Shown here piece by piece: positions 9,889-18,957 of a stretch of DNA of 64,000 nucleotides (positions within the stretch are counted from its first letter, which is position 1; each line of letters begins with the position of its first letter). Both the position numbers and the translations under genes were made by a program. The DNA lies in assembly GCF_012911005.2 (NCBI RefSeq), contig NZ_WTVS01000024.1:1-64000 (forward strand), given 5' to 3'. The DNA comes from Aromatoleum toluolicum. GTDB lineage: Bacteria; Pseudomonadota; Gammaproteobacteria; Burkholderiales; Rhodocyclaceae. The notes below the pieces were generated by a model. The model was not told the DNA's origin. It ran no database searches and saw only the letters and a list, made by a program, of their open reading frames with translations.

Positions 9889-10626
9889 TTACAGGATCTC
9901 TTCTACCTCGGGCAGCAGGCGATCGAACTCCCTCTTGACCACCGCATAACACTCGCAGGCCCTCGCCTCCAGCCCCGGCCGGTCGCGGACGGTGATGTGG
10001 CCACGCCGGTATTCGATCACGCCGGCCCTTTGCAGCTTGCCAGCCGCCTCCGTGACCCCTTCGCGGCGCACGCCGAGCATGTTGGCGATCAGTTCCTGGG
10101 TCATGACCAGTTCGTTCACCTGCAAACGGTCAAGACTGAGCAGCAGCCAGCGGCAGAGTTGCTGGTCCAGCGAGTGATGGCGGTTGCACACCGCCGTCTG
10201 CGCCATTTGGGTCAGCAGTGCCTGGGCATAGCGCAGCAGCAGGTTATGCAGTGCGCCGGAGCGACGCCCCCCGACCCGATCGAATTCCTTCTTCAGAACC
10301 TGACCCGACAGCCGATAGGCGCGGCCCGCGCTTTGCACGACGGCCCGGCTGGGCGTCGTTTCACCGCCCATGAACAAGGAGACACCGACGATCCCCTCGT
10401 TGCCGACCACGGCGATTTCGGCCGAGGCGCCGTCTTCCAGCACATACAGCAGGGACACGATCGCATCGGTGGGGAAATAGACGTGACGCATCTGGGTCCC
10501 CGATTCGTACAGCACTTCGCCGAGCTCCATCGGGATCAGTTCCAGATAGGGAGCGATGCGCGCGTAGTCGTCGCCCGGGAGGGCGGCGAGAAGGTGGTTC
10601 TGGCGCGGGTCATGAAAGTCATCCAT
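9889..10626 (-). CDS. Crp/Fnr-family transcriptional regulator
   Basis: The 245-residue protein has an N-terminal cyclic-nucleotide-binding fold (ELGEVLYESGTQMRHVYFPT, then the glycine-rich GNEGIVGVSLFMGG). A C-terminal winged helix contains TQELIANMLGVRREGVTEAA. No N-terminal Cys cluster of FNR type is visible, so it probably does not sense oxygen through an Fe-S cluster. The start is set by GGAGG 8 bases before the ATG at 10626. An earlier in-frame ATG exists at 10647. It is divergent from the diheme cytochrome gene, which it may control. Confidence 0.88.
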   Translation of the reverse strand: MDDFHDPRQNHLLAALPGDDYARIAPYLELIPMELGEVLYESGTQMRHVYFPTDAIVSLLYVLEDGASAEIAVVGNEGIVGVSLFMGGETTPSRAVVQSAGRAYRLSGQVLKKEFDRVGGRRSGALHNLLLRYAQALLTQMAQTAVCNRHHSLDQQLCRWLLLSLDRLQVNELVMTQELIANMLGVRREGVTEAAGKLQRAGVIEYRRGHITVRDRPGLEARACECYAVVKREFDRLLPEVEEIL

Positions 10627-10904
10627 ACGCAATCCTCCACTCGCCAAATACCCATTTCCTTTATAGGCGTTTCATTCCCTATATGCGCGACAGCGAACAG
10701 ACGCGGCAAGGGATTCAGCTCAATTCTTATCTGCCCACGGCAGGAAGAGAGGAACGGCAAGGCACCTCGAGCGAGCAAGGACCAGCATCGCCCGGAAGGC
10801 GATGGGCGCGCACTGGACCTCGATCTCACGTATCGCGTCGTTGTCGAGCGGGCGGCGCAAAGCAATGACGCGCAGCGCGTGGTGCGGCAAGGCTTAATCT
10901 TCGC
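10627..10904. other. Divergent intergenic region, no gene seen
   Basis: This 278-base stretch separates the Crp/Fnr regulator and the diheme cytochrome. AT-rich segments near 10640-10685 could hold promoter elements for either direction. I looked for a symmetrical FNR/DNR box (TTGAT-N4-ATCAA) and found none. Confidence 0.4.
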
Positions 10905-12251
10905 ATGGAGAGGATGATGAAACGCTATTTGAAATACATTCTTGCAGTCCCGTCATTGGCAGCCCTGGCGCTGTCAGGTCAGACGATCGCCGTCTCGGAC
11001 GACGTCGCGCTGTCAGGCAAGAAGCTCGACCAGCAGATGGACCGACGCGCGCAGCAGACACTGGCCGAGGGAAGGGAGACCTTCCGCTTCGATACCTTCG
11101 GCGATGAGGCCTTCTGGGGCGACACGCTGAAGCTGCACGAGGCGGTCAAGGGTGCGCCGCTTGGTGGCGTCGGCCCGGGCGTGAGCCCGAAGACTGCGCT
11201 CGCCGTGGGGCTGAAGATCGATGTCGATGCCCTGCCCGGGAAGCTCGTGGACGACCTCAAGGGCGGGCGTGTGAATCTGGACGATCCGGCGGTGACTGTC
11301 GAGTTGCTGCGCCTGAATGCGGTCATCGGCGTGACCGGGTTCTTTGACGGAGGGCGCGACCTGCGCTCCGTCGGAATCCAATGCGCGCTCTGCCATACCG
11401 CGGTGGACAACTCGCTCGCTCCGGGGATCGGTCATCGGCTCGACGGCTGGGCGAACCGCGACCTCAATGTCGGCGCGATCATCAATCTGTCGCCGGACCT
11501 GAGCGCCGTGGCCGCACTGCTCCAGGTCGACGAGGCGACCGTGCGCCAGGTCGTCACGGCTTGGGGACCGGGGAAGTTCGACGCCGCGCTGTTCCTGGAC
11601 GGCAAGGGCTTCCGACCCGACGGCAAGACCGCCGCAACGCTGATTCCCCCGGTGTTCGGGCTGGCCGGAGTCAACCTCCACACCTGGACCGGCTGGGGCT
11701 CGGTGCCGCACTGGAATGCCTTCGTCGCCAATCTCGAGATGCACGGCAAGGGAACGTTCTACGATCCGCGCCTGAACGACCCGGTGCAGTTTCCCGTTGC
11801 AGCCCGCGCGGGCTTCGGCGACGTACGCAGCAACCCCGACCTGATCAGCCCGAAACTGCCGGCGCTGCATTTCTACCAGCTCGCGATTCCCGCCCCGGCT
11901 GCGCCGACAGGCAGTTTCAACGCCGCCGCCGCCGCGAGCGGCAAGCAGATCTTCGAGAACAAGGCAGGCTGCGCGAGCTGCCATGTTCCCCCAACGTTTA
12001 CCGAGCCGGGCTGGAACATGCATACGCCGGCCGAAATCGGCATTGATGATTTCCAGGCAAACCGGGCGCCGGACAGGCGCTACCGCACCGCACCGCTGAA
12101 GGGCCTGTGGACCCACACGACCGGCGGCTTCTACCACGACGGGCGCTTCGCGACCCTGGGGGCAGTCGTCGACCACTATAACGCCCACTTCGGATTAGGC
12201 TTGACCGGACAGGAGAAGATCGAATTGGTGGAGTACCTGAAGTCGCTCTAG
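10905..12251 (+). CDS. Secreted diheme c-type cytochrome
   Basis: The 448-residue protein starts with a signal peptide (KRYLKYILAVPSLAALALSG). It carries two heme attachment motifs, CALCH near residue 164 and CASCH near residue 356, so it should be a periplasmic electron carrier or oxidase. The C-terminal half has the cytochrome c pattern APLKGLWTHTTGGFYHDGRF seen in diheme peroxidase-like families. The spacing of the motifs and the length are unlike classical CcpA/MauG, so I leave the reaction open. ATGs at 10905, 10914 and 10917 are possible starts. GGAGAGG lies immediately before the latter two. Confidence 0.78.
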   Translation: MERMMKRYLKYILAVPSLAALALSGQTIAVSDDVALSGKKLDQQMDRRAQQTLAEGRETFRFDTFGDEAFWGDTLKLHEAVKGAPLGGVGPGVSPKTALAVGLKIDVDALPGKLVDDLKGGRVNLDDPAVTVELLRLNAVIGVTGFFDGGRDLRSVGIQCALCHTAVDNSLAPGIGHRLDGWANRDLNVGAIINLSPDLSAVAALLQVDEATVRQVVTAWGPGKFDAALFLDGKGFRPDGKTAATLIPPVFGLAGVNLHTWTGWGSVPHWNAFVANLEMHGKGTFYDPRLNDPVQFPVAARAGFGDVRSNPDLISPKLPALHFYQLAIPAPAAPTGSFNAAAAASGKQIFENKAGCASCHVPPTFTEPGWNMHTPAEIGIDDFQANRAPDRRYRTAPLKGLWTHTTGGFYHDGRFATLGAVVDHYNAHFGLGLTGQEKIELVEYLKSL

Positions 12252-12292
12252 CCGCGCCGCGACGAACACTCGCCAGACGGGCAGAGGGGGCG

Positions 12293-13621
12293 TCAATCGT
12301 CTTTCCGCCGCCCCTGGCGCTGCGCCTTGCGCCGCGCGTAGTGAGCCATCAAGGGCGTCACGGATACGCCGTGAACCACGATGGAGACGGCCACCACGGT
12401 GAGCGTGAGGGCGATGATTTCCTCCGCCAGGGGACGCGGCAGGCCATGGTTGATTGCGTACATCAGGTAGTAGATCGAGCCGATGCCGCGGATGCCGAAC
12501 CACGAAATCAGGATGCGCTGGTCGCGTGACACGGGCGCACCGAGCAATCCAAGCCACACCGACAGGGGACGCACGACCAGGAACAGGAGCAGGACAATCC
12601 AGGCGGCGCTGGCGGGGAGGTAGGTGTAGGAGAGCATCGCGCCGACCACCAGGACGACCGCCACCTCCGCGATCCGCTCCAGTTGTTCGTTGAAGCCCTG
12701 CACTGCCTGCATCATGTAGGCGCCGGCGTAGTCCGCATGGGTGGCAAGCACCTCGTCGGCCTGCTTGCCCCGAAGACCCGTTTCCAGGAGCACAGCATCG
12801 GAGATCCGCCTCGGCTGTTCGTTCACTCGCTGCAGAGCGAGGCCCGCGGCAAAAACGGCCAGGAAGCCGTACGTGTAGCTGACCACGGCGAGCCCGTAGG
12901 CCAGTGCAATGAGTCCCAGCGCGAGGAATTCGTCGAAACCGACCGACTCCTTGTGGCGGCTGCGCAGATAGACGACCAGCCGCCCGATCAGCGTGCCCAG
13001 CATGCCGCCGATCAGCAGGCCGCCAGCGATCGCCCACAGCACGTCGACGGCCAGCCAGCGCCAGCCGCCCGTGCCCAGGTCGTGAAGACCCATCAGGCCG
13101 AGTCCCAGCATCACGAAGGGAAAGGCGGCGCCATCATTCAAGCCGCCCTCACCCGTCAGGCTGAAGCGCAAGCGGTCGCGATCGCCCGCCTCGAGCACCT
13201 GCACGTCGGACGCCAGCACCGGATCGGTAGGTGCGAGGATCGCCCCGAGCAGGACTGCTGCGCCGAGCGAAAGGCCGAGACCCAGAACGCCGATCGCCGC
13301 GATGAGCCCCACCGTGATGGTCATCGAAACGAGCGCGAGACGCACTGGCAGACGCCAGCCCTTGTCCGACATCGGGAGGCCGAGCTTGAGACCGACGGCG
13401 AACAAGGAGATGAGCACCGCCAGCTCGGTAACTCGTTCAAGGATGACAGCGTAGGTCAGCGGATCGGGCGACAGGAGCGCCCATCCGGCGGGGCCGAGCC
13501 CGAAACCGGCGGCCAGGTAGAGCATGGCGGTGCTCAGGGGGAGCCGCTTGAGCGATGTGCCCGACAGGGCCATCGTGATCAGCAGCACGCCGATGATGAG
13601 CGCCCAGATAGCGAAGGACAT
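12293..13621 (-). CDS. CPA1-type Na+/H+ (cation/proton) antiporter
   Basis: The 442-residue protein has about twelve membrane segments. It contains the CPA antiporter ion-binding region LGAILAPTDPVLASDVQV and the downstream GEGGLNDGAAFPFVMLGL with the conserved Asn-Asp pair. It also has WFGIRGIGSIYYLMY, typical of NhaP/NhaK-like exchangers. It should exchange cytoplasmic Na+ or K+ for protons. The start MSFAIWALIIGVLL gives the normal length. The frame stays open a further 96 codons upstream (to 13909), but that part is not hydrophobic and resembles no antiporter. Confidence 0.88.
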   Translation of the reverse strand: MSFAIWALIIGVLLITMALSGTSLKRLPLSTAMLYLAAGFGLGPAGWALLSPDPLTYAVILERVTELAVLISLFAVGLKLGLPMSDKGWRLPVRLALVSMTITVGLIAAIGVLGLGLSLGAAVLLGAILAPTDPVLASDVQVLEAGDRDRLRFSLTGEGGLNDGAAFPFVMLGLGLMGLHDLGTGGWRWLAVDVLWAIAGGLLIGGMLGTLIGRLVVYLRSRHKESVGFDEFLALGLIALAYGLAVVSYTYGFLAVFAAGLALQRVNEQPRRISDAVLLETGLRGKQADEVLATHADYAGAYMMQAVQGFNEQLERIAEVAVVLVVGAMLSYTYLPASAAWIVLLLFLVVRPLSVWLGLLGAPVSRDQRILISWFGIRGIGSIYYLMYAINHGLPRPLAEEIIALTLTVVAVSIVVHGVSVTPLMAHYARRKAQRQGRRKDD

Positions 13622-13976
13622 GGGACAAAGATACGCGAGTTGCCCGGCCTCCTTCGTACGTTGCCGCACATTGCGCAGGTCGTCCGGCAGAAAATCGGCT
13701 TTCCGGTGATCGAGCTGGCAGACACTCCCCAAGCACGGCATGAGCGCGACCGTACAGAGCGACGGACGGCAGAAGGGGATGATCAACATGAAGATCGGCG
13801 GCTTGCCCCGAACCGAGCACGCAGTGAAACGTGTCATCACATGCGCGGCGAAAGGGGTACAGAACGTCGGCAATGTGGTGAGCAGCAGGACTCGGGTGGA
13901 GTCGCTCATCGTAACGATCGCGGGGGCCAGCCCGGCCGGCGCGCGACCCTAATTCAAAATGGGCAGGAGATTAATC
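13622..13976. other. Intergenic region between antiporter and lipoprotein
   Basis: A 355-base gap between two divergently transcribed genes. Short open frames exist on both strands, but none has a convincing ribosome site or recognisable product. It should contain both promoters. CAGGAGA at 13964-13970 is the ribosome site of the lipoprotein gene. Confidence 0.45.
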
Positions 13977-14462
13977 ATGAAGACGATCAATGAATTCGGA
14001 TCGGTGCTCGGCGTCGTTGCGGCGCTGACGCTTGGTGCATGCGCAACCCCCTACAACGAACCCTATGGGGCCAGCTCCGGGGTGAGCAATCGGGAAGAGG
14101 CCTCCTCCGGCTATGGCGTGGTGTCGGCGGTTGAACGGATGAGTTCCGACAACACGGGCCGTGCCGGAGGCATCGGCCTGGGCACCATCGCCGGCGCCGT
14201 CGTCGGGGGTGTGGTTGGCAACCAGGTGGGGTCCGGAAGCGGCAACACGGCGGCAACCGTCATCGGCGCCGCGGGCGGTGCGTATGTCGGCCACGAGCTG
14301 GAAAAACGCCAACAAGTGCAGCGGGGGGACGATGCCTACAAGGTCACGATCAGCATGGATGACGGGACGTACCAATCGATGATCCTGGACAGGAGCAGCA
14401 ATACCGACTTCCGCGTCGGCGACCGGGTGCGGATCAGGAATGGCGTGCTGCAGCGGTACTGA
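13977..14462 (+). CDS. Glycine-zipper 2TM outer-membrane lipoprotein (SlyB/Pcp-like)
   Basis: The 161-residue protein has a lipoprotein signal peptide with lipobox LGAC (acylated Cys22). A glycine-zipper helix pair follows (GLGTIAGAVVGGVVGNQVGS, then AATVIGAAGGAYVGHELEK). A C-terminal small beta domain contains YKVTISMDDGTYQS and FRVGDRVRIRNGVLQRY. This is the SlyB/Pcp architecture found in envelope-stress lipoproteins. The start is fixed by CAGGAGA seven bases upstream. A clear terminator follows at 14489. Confidence 0.9.
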   Translation: MKTINEFGSVLGVVAALTLGACATPYNEPYGASSGVSNREEASSGYGVVSAVERMSSDNTGRAGGIGLGTIAGAVVGGVVGNQVGSGSGNTAATVIGAAGGAYVGHELEKRQQVQRGDDAYKVTISMDDGTYQSMILDRSSNTDFRVGDRVRIRNGVLQRY

Positions 14463-14486
14463 TCGCGGCACGTGGTCCCTGAAAGG

Positions 14487-14513
14487 AAATGCCCTGCTGT
14501 GCAGGGCATTTTT
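14487..14513 (+). terminator. Rho-independent terminator
   Basis: The stem ATGCCCTG/CAGGGCAT with a 5-base loop is followed by five T residues. It ends the glycine-zipper lipoprotein transcript. The flanking AAA extends the stem. The opposite strand also shows a short T-run, so it could stop the convergent DUF6600 gene as well. Confidence 0.85.
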
Positions 14514-14607
14514 CCGTTGGTGAAGCACACGTTCGAGCCGGGCGACGGGTCGATGTACGCGGCGGCAGTTGCGCGCCGCTCTTGCGGCGCCGCAGACGAC
14601 CGGTGTC

Positions 14608-17106
14608 TCAGTTGCGCCGCTCGTCCCTGCGCCTCTGTTCTTCGCGCCGTTCCTCTTCCAGCTTCTGTTCTTCGCTGTCCTTGTTCTTGTCTCGCCCCCT
14701 GCCCGCGGCAGGCTTGGGCTCCTGACCACGCGGCTCCGCCGCTGGCGCCGGCTGCGAAGGTGGTGGGGCCTGCTTCGGTGCAGCAGCAGCCGGACGCGGC
14801 TCAGCTTGCCGCGCGTCCGGCGCAGGCTCGGGCTTCGCCCGTTGCGCGGGTTGTTGTGCGGCGGGCGGAGGGGGCGACGGAACGGCGGCTTTCTCGCGCT
14901 CGCGCTGGGCACCATTCCCACGCTGTTCCGACCTGTCGCGTGGTTCGCGCGACTGCACTGCAGGTCGCTCGGGCGCTGCTCGCGGCGGGGCCGCCTCCTC
15001 GGGCGGCGCTACACGTCGGGCTGGCGCCGGGGCCGGCGTCACCGCTTGTTCTCGCTGTTCGCGCTGTTCGCGCTGCACCCGCTCGTCACGCTGTTCGGAC
15101 TTTCCGCGTGGTTCGCGTGCTTGTGCTGCCGGCTCGGCTGGTGTGGCGGGCACTGCGGGCACCGCCGGTGTCGCTCTGGTCGCGGGCGTGGCCGGTGTCG
15201 CAGGCACGGCTGGCATCGCGCGCGGCGGAGCGGACTCTGGCTCGGCGGAGCGTTGCGGTGATGCGGGCCGCGGGGCGACGGTTTGTCCGCGCTGCTCATC
15301 GTTTCCACGCTGCTCCGTTCTGCCCCGCTGCTCATCGTCACCGCGCTGATCCGCCCTGCCGCGTGGTTCGCGCGGTTGCGCTGCGGGCGCGGCTGGCGCT
15401 GCTTGCGGCGGCGTGATCTGGGGCTGCGTCGCACGCTGCGGCGGTTCCGCCTGCGGTGCTACGGGTTCTTCACGTTGATCCGCCCTACCCCGCTGTTCGG
15501 ACCTTGCGCCGACATCGGGCGTCTTGGCACGAGCCGCTGCCTGCGGCGGACGCGAACGCGGCATCCCATCCTGCTTCCGGGTGATGACTTTGACGGCGGG
15601 GGCCGGCGCGGTTGCTGCGGACCTCAATTCCTTGCGTACGGACTCATCGAGCGGTCTGCCTGGCTCGGCGCTCAGTCGCTGCTGTTGTGCCACGAATCCG
15701 ACAGGCGCCGGCGGCGGGGCAGTCCGCGCAACGACACGTCGTTCGAGTGCACGCGGAGGCGGCTTGCCCCCTTGGGCAGCAGCGCCGCGCAAGCTCTTCT
15801 CGGTCGGCGCAAGCGGCGCAACAAGCGCCAGCGGTGCACTGCCGATCGTTTCCCGCGATACCCGCAGTGCCTCCCTCGATACCGGCTGCGACTGCACGAA
15901 CGCGGTCGTCGGCACGGCGACGACGGCACCCTCGACGCTGCGGTTCATGTAGACCACATTGGTCACGTTCGTATTCTTGTAGTAATTATTGATGACCGTG
16001 TTATTGACGACGGTATTGCTGCGATTGATATTCTCGAAATAATCGCGGCTGACCCGATACGCAGGTCGGTAGACCTCCCGCGGCGCCAGCGGGAACCACG
16101 CGACAGCGCCGACAAGGCCGCTCGATATCGTGAGCTGGAAGTTTCCACCGCCGACGAACACGACCAGCGCCGGGGCGTAGTAGGCCCTGCTGCGCACGGG
16201 ACCGGGCACCCAACCCCAGGCTCCACCGACATGGGCCCAGCGGCCATAGTGAGATACCGCGAAGCCCCACGGCGCGTCATCCACCCAGGTCCAGCCCCAC
16301 GGGTCGATCCACGCCCAATGTCCGTCGCGATATGGCGCCCAGCCGGTGGCCACGCGATCCGGGTACCACACGTTGCCGTAAGTCGCGTCGGCACGCCAAC
16401 TGCCGTGCTCATCGAGGTCGTGGTAACCGATCACATCTTGCGAGACATAGCGGGCGGAACGCGAGTCGTCGTAGCGACGGTCACGGCTGTTCGACCAGCG
16501 GTCGAAGTCGTCCGGTCGCAGCGCATCGACATACTCGTACTCGCGCAGGTTGGTACCGGTGAATCGATAGGCTTGCCGAGAATCGATGACGTAAGCGGCT
16601 TCGTCGCCGTACGCCTCGCCCTGCCCCCTGCGCACATAGATCGTGGTCACATCGTCGTCGGGATCGACTTCGATCCGGTATGCCCCCGGTTCGCGCAAGG
16701 TAAAGGCCAGATTCGGCGTATCGACCTCGAAAACCTGGTTTGGCGCGATACGACGGACGCGCACATTCAATGCGCCCTGGGTCAATTGCAGTTGGGTGAT
16801 GCGGTCATCGAGATTCAGGACGGACACGCTGGTACCGGCGTGCATGCGCACCAGCGCTCCGCCGGTCTCGAGTTCGGCGCGCGCATCGTCATCGACCCAG
16901 AGGCGGTCACCGGTGGTCAGGGGGCGATTGACCGTGGCCTGAACCCATTCGCTGTCGCCCGCGGGCGACATGCTCACTGCGCCGCTCGCGTAGGCAAGCC
17001 GCGCGACGCGCGAGGGCGGGTCCGCGCCTACCCAGCCGCTGAAGGCCAGGATTGCGACGCCAGCCAGGAAGGTGGCTATCCGCAAGCGGAGAGATTGCGT
17101 TTTCAT
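14608..17106 (-). CDS. FecR/DUF6600-family secreted protein with long low-complexity tail
   Basis: The 832-residue protein has a signal peptide ending near residue 28. A FecR-like domain follows (roughly 60-190; GDRLWVDDDARAELETGG, then TPNLAFTLREPGAYRIEV), then the Trp/Tyr-rich DUF6600 region (about 225-390; GYHDLDEHGSWR, WAPYRDGHWAWIDPWGWTWV). From about residue 430 to the end it is Pro/Ala/Arg/Glu/Gln-rich with many EQRG, DQRG and QREQ copies and a terminal highly charged helix (EERREEQRRRDERRN). No transmembrane anchor is visible, so it is probably periplasmic or extracellular. Function is unknown. Related proteins are common in betaproteobacteria and Acidobacteria. Confidence 0.8.
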   Translation of the reverse strand: MKTQSLRLRIATFLAGVAILAFSGWVGADPPSRVARLAYASGAVSMSPAGDSEWVQATVNRPLTTGDRLWVDDDARAELETGGALVRMHAGTSVSVLNLDDRITQLQLTQGALNVRVRRIAPNQVFEVDTPNLAFTLREPGAYRIEVDPDDDVTTIYVRRGQGEAYGDEAAYVIDSRQAYRFTGTNLREYEYVDALRPDDFDRWSNSRDRRYDDSRSARYVSQDVIGYHDLDEHGSWRADATYGNVWYPDRVATGWAPYRDGHWAWIDPWGWTWVDDAPWGFAVSHYGRWAHVGGAWGWVPGPVRSRAYYAPALVVFVGGGNFQLTISSGLVGAVAWFPLAPREVYRPAYRVSRDYFENINRSNTVVNNTVINNYYKNTNVTNVVYMNRSVEGAVVAVPTTAFVQSQPVSREALRVSRETIGSAPLALVAPLAPTEKSLRGAAAQGGKPPPRALERRVVARTAPPPAPVGFVAQQQRLSAEPGRPLDESVRKELRSAATAPAPAVKVITRKQDGMPRSRPPQAAARAKTPDVGARSEQRGRADQREEPVAPQAEPPQRATQPQITPPQAAPAAPAAQPREPRGRADQRGDDEQRGRTEQRGNDEQRGQTVAPRPASPQRSAEPESAPPRAMPAVPATPATPATRATPAVPAVPATPAEPAAQAREPRGKSEQRDERVQREQREQREQAVTPAPAPARRVAPPEEAAPPRAAPERPAVQSREPRDRSEQRGNGAQREREKAAVPSPPPPAAQQPAQRAKPEPAPDARQAEPRPAAAAPKQAPPPSQPAPAAEPRGQEPKPAAGRGRDKNKDSEEQKLEEERREEQRRRDERRN

Positions 17107-17551
17107 GATGGTTCCTTGAGCGGGATTACGCCGTCAGGATTGACAGAAGCGGTCGACGTCATAGCCGGCGCTCGGTCAAGAAGACGATAAAAAGCATACC
17201 TGGCACCGAGCGCACCGTCTGTTCGGTAGCACACCAAGACCGTCGGCGAGTCGTGACCCCTGGCGACGCCGTCGGGACCTTGATCCGGCGCGATCGCACG
17301 GGGGTTCGGTGGGAGGGCAAACGCGCTCGCTATGTATGCTCCCGAACAGACTGCGCCCCGGTAGTGGGTGACATTGGCACCGACTACGTTGTTGCCCGGC
17401 GCACCGATGTGCGAGCGCGGACACGGCGAGGATCTGCAATTCCAGCAACGGGATCCGAGGTCCGGCCACGCCGGATTGTGTCGCGCGTCTGGATGGAATA
17501 CCGCGGCGCCTGAGCGGCTTCGGTATGCGCAACCCATTACAGGAGACATCA
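17107..17551. other. 445-base divergent intergenic region
   Basis: It separates the DUF6600 gene (minus) and the crystallin-fold gene (plus). Overlapping short frames of 80-150 codons exist on both strands, but none has a good ribosome site or a sensible protein. I see no hairpin with a T-run. It presumably holds the two promoters. AGGAGA at 17541-17546 is the crystallin gene ribosome site. Confidence 0.4.
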
Positions 17552-18682
17552 ATGACTTCGATACTGAGAATGGCGCTGGCGGTGGCCGGCGTGCTTATGG
17601 CCACACAAGCGGCCGCACAGGTCACCTTCTACGAACGTGAGCGCTTCAGGGGCAGTTCCTTCACCACGACGGAAAGGGTGCGCAACTTTGAGCGCCGCGG
17701 CTTCAACGACCGGGCCTCGTCGGTCGTGGTCGCGCGCGACCGCTGGGAGGTTTGCGAGGACGCCGGCTTCAGAGGCCAGTGTGTCGTCCTGCGTCGCGGC
17801 AGGTATCCGTCGCTGGCCGCCATGGGCTTGAACGACCGCATTTCGTCGGCGCGGATGCTGGACAGGAATGCGCGCATCGACGAGGACCGTTATGCGCCCG
17901 ACCCGAACGCGAACCGCAATGATCGTGACGACGCCCAAGTCACCTTCTACGAACGTGAAGGCTTCCAGGGCCGGTCCTTCAGCACCGAGCAACAGATCGG
18001 CAACTTCGAGCGCAATGGTTTCAACGACCGCTCCTCGTCGGTCATCGTTACCAGCGGCCGCTGGGAAGTATGCGAAGACGTCCGCTTCAGCGGTCGCTGC
18101 GTCGTCCTGCGTCCGGGCAGGTATCCGTCCCTGGCAGCGATGGGCCTGGACAACAGCGTGTCATCGGTGCGAACGGTGAGCCGCGACGCGCGCATCGATG
18201 ACCATCGTTATGCACCGGCTCCCGTCGTCTCCAGTGACTACCGCCGGCGCAATGACGAACGCCTGTACGAGGCGGAGGTAACGAGTGTGCGCGCGGTGGT
18301 GGGACCGCCCGAGCAACGCTGCTGGGTCGAGCGTGAAGCGGTCGATCAGGACCGCAGCAACGCCAACGTTCCCGGCGCCATTGCCGGTGCCGTGATTGGC
18401 GGCATCCTCGGCCACCAGATCGGTGACGGACGCGGCAGGGATCTCGCGACAGCCGGTGGTGCCGTCGCGGGAGCCGTAGTCGGCGCCAACGTCGGTCGTA
18501 ACGACGGCGGACAGCAGGCGTACGCCCAGGATGTGCGACGGTGCGAGAACGTACCCAGCCAGGCCCGCCCCGAATACTGGGATGTGACCTATGCCTTCAG
18601 GGGACAGGCGTATCGCGTACAGATGACCGCGCCCCCCGGACGCACCGTCACGGTAAATGAGCGCGGCGAGCCGCGCGAGTGA
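17552..18682 (+). CDS. Secreted beta/gamma-crystallin-fold protein with glycine zipper
   Basis: The 376-residue protein has a signal peptide (ending ATQAAAQ). Two tandem beta/gamma-crystallin domains follow, each opening with VTFYERE-F-G-SF and each containing WEVCED--F-G-CVVLR-GRYPSLAAMGL. Next come a Cys-containing linker and a glycine-zipper segment IAGAVIGGILGHQIGDGRGR. The C-terminal domain contains EYWDVTYAFRGQAYRVQM. The domains are about 110 residues apart and nearly identical in places, pointing to internal duplication. Crystallin-fold domains often bind Ca2+ and stabilise extracellular proteins. The zipper tail is of the type found in outer-membrane proteins. Confidence 0.85.
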   Translation: MTSILRMALAVAGVLMATQAAAQVTFYERERFRGSSFTTTERVRNFERRGFNDRASSVVVARDRWEVCEDAGFRGQCVVLRRGRYPSLAAMGLNDRISSARMLDRNARIDEDRYAPDPNANRNDRDDAQVTFYEREGFQGRSFSTEQQIGNFERNGFNDRSSSVIVTSGRWEVCEDVRFSGRCVVLRPGRYPSLAAMGLDNSVSSVRTVSRDARIDDHRYAPAPVVSSDYRRRNDERLYEAEVTSVRAVVGPPEQRCWVEREAVDQDRSNANVPGAIAGAVIGGILGHQIGDGRGRDLATAGGAVAGAVVGANVGRNDGGQQAYAQDVRRCENVPSQARPEYWDVTYAFRGQAYRVQMTAPPGRTVTVNERGEPRE

Positions 18683-18714
18683 GCCTTCGACGCAGCAGAC
18701 CCCAGAACCCGCGC

Positions 18715-18738
18715 AAGGCGGCCCGTTCGGGCCGCTTT
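18715..18738 (+). terminator. Rho-independent terminator
   Basis: The 7-bp stem GCGGCCC/GGGCCGC with a GTTC loop is followed by TTT. It lies 32 bases after the stop of the crystallin-fold gene. Confidence 0.75.
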
Positions 18739-18957
18739 GCCGTGGGGCGCACGAGCTTGCGCCGCCTATGTGCGACAGGAGACAGACGGTAACGGGCGAT
18801 CTGCATAACCTGAAGTCATCGGAGCCAGCAGCATGCAGTGTCAACACCGCGGCGATGTCCAGAGGTTGAAAGCAGCGCGGTCCTGGCAAAGAGAATGGTG
18901 TGTAAGGCATCGCACACCAATGCATCACTCCCAAGCTCACCAGATGAAGGAACGAAA

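Noticed and set aside
9127-10917. Plus-strand open frame of about 596 codons
   Set aside because: Antisense to the membrane protein, DUF59 and Crp/Fnr genes, with no recognisable protein and no ribosome site.
13740-13952. 70-codon plus-strand frame upstream of the glycine-zipper lipoprotein
   Set aside because: No clear ribosome site or family. An equally long frame is open on the opposite strand, so coding status cannot be supported.
17253-17513. 86-codon plus-strand frame in the gap before the crystallin gene
   Set aside because: No ribosome site and no protein-like composition. Competing frames overlap on both strands.
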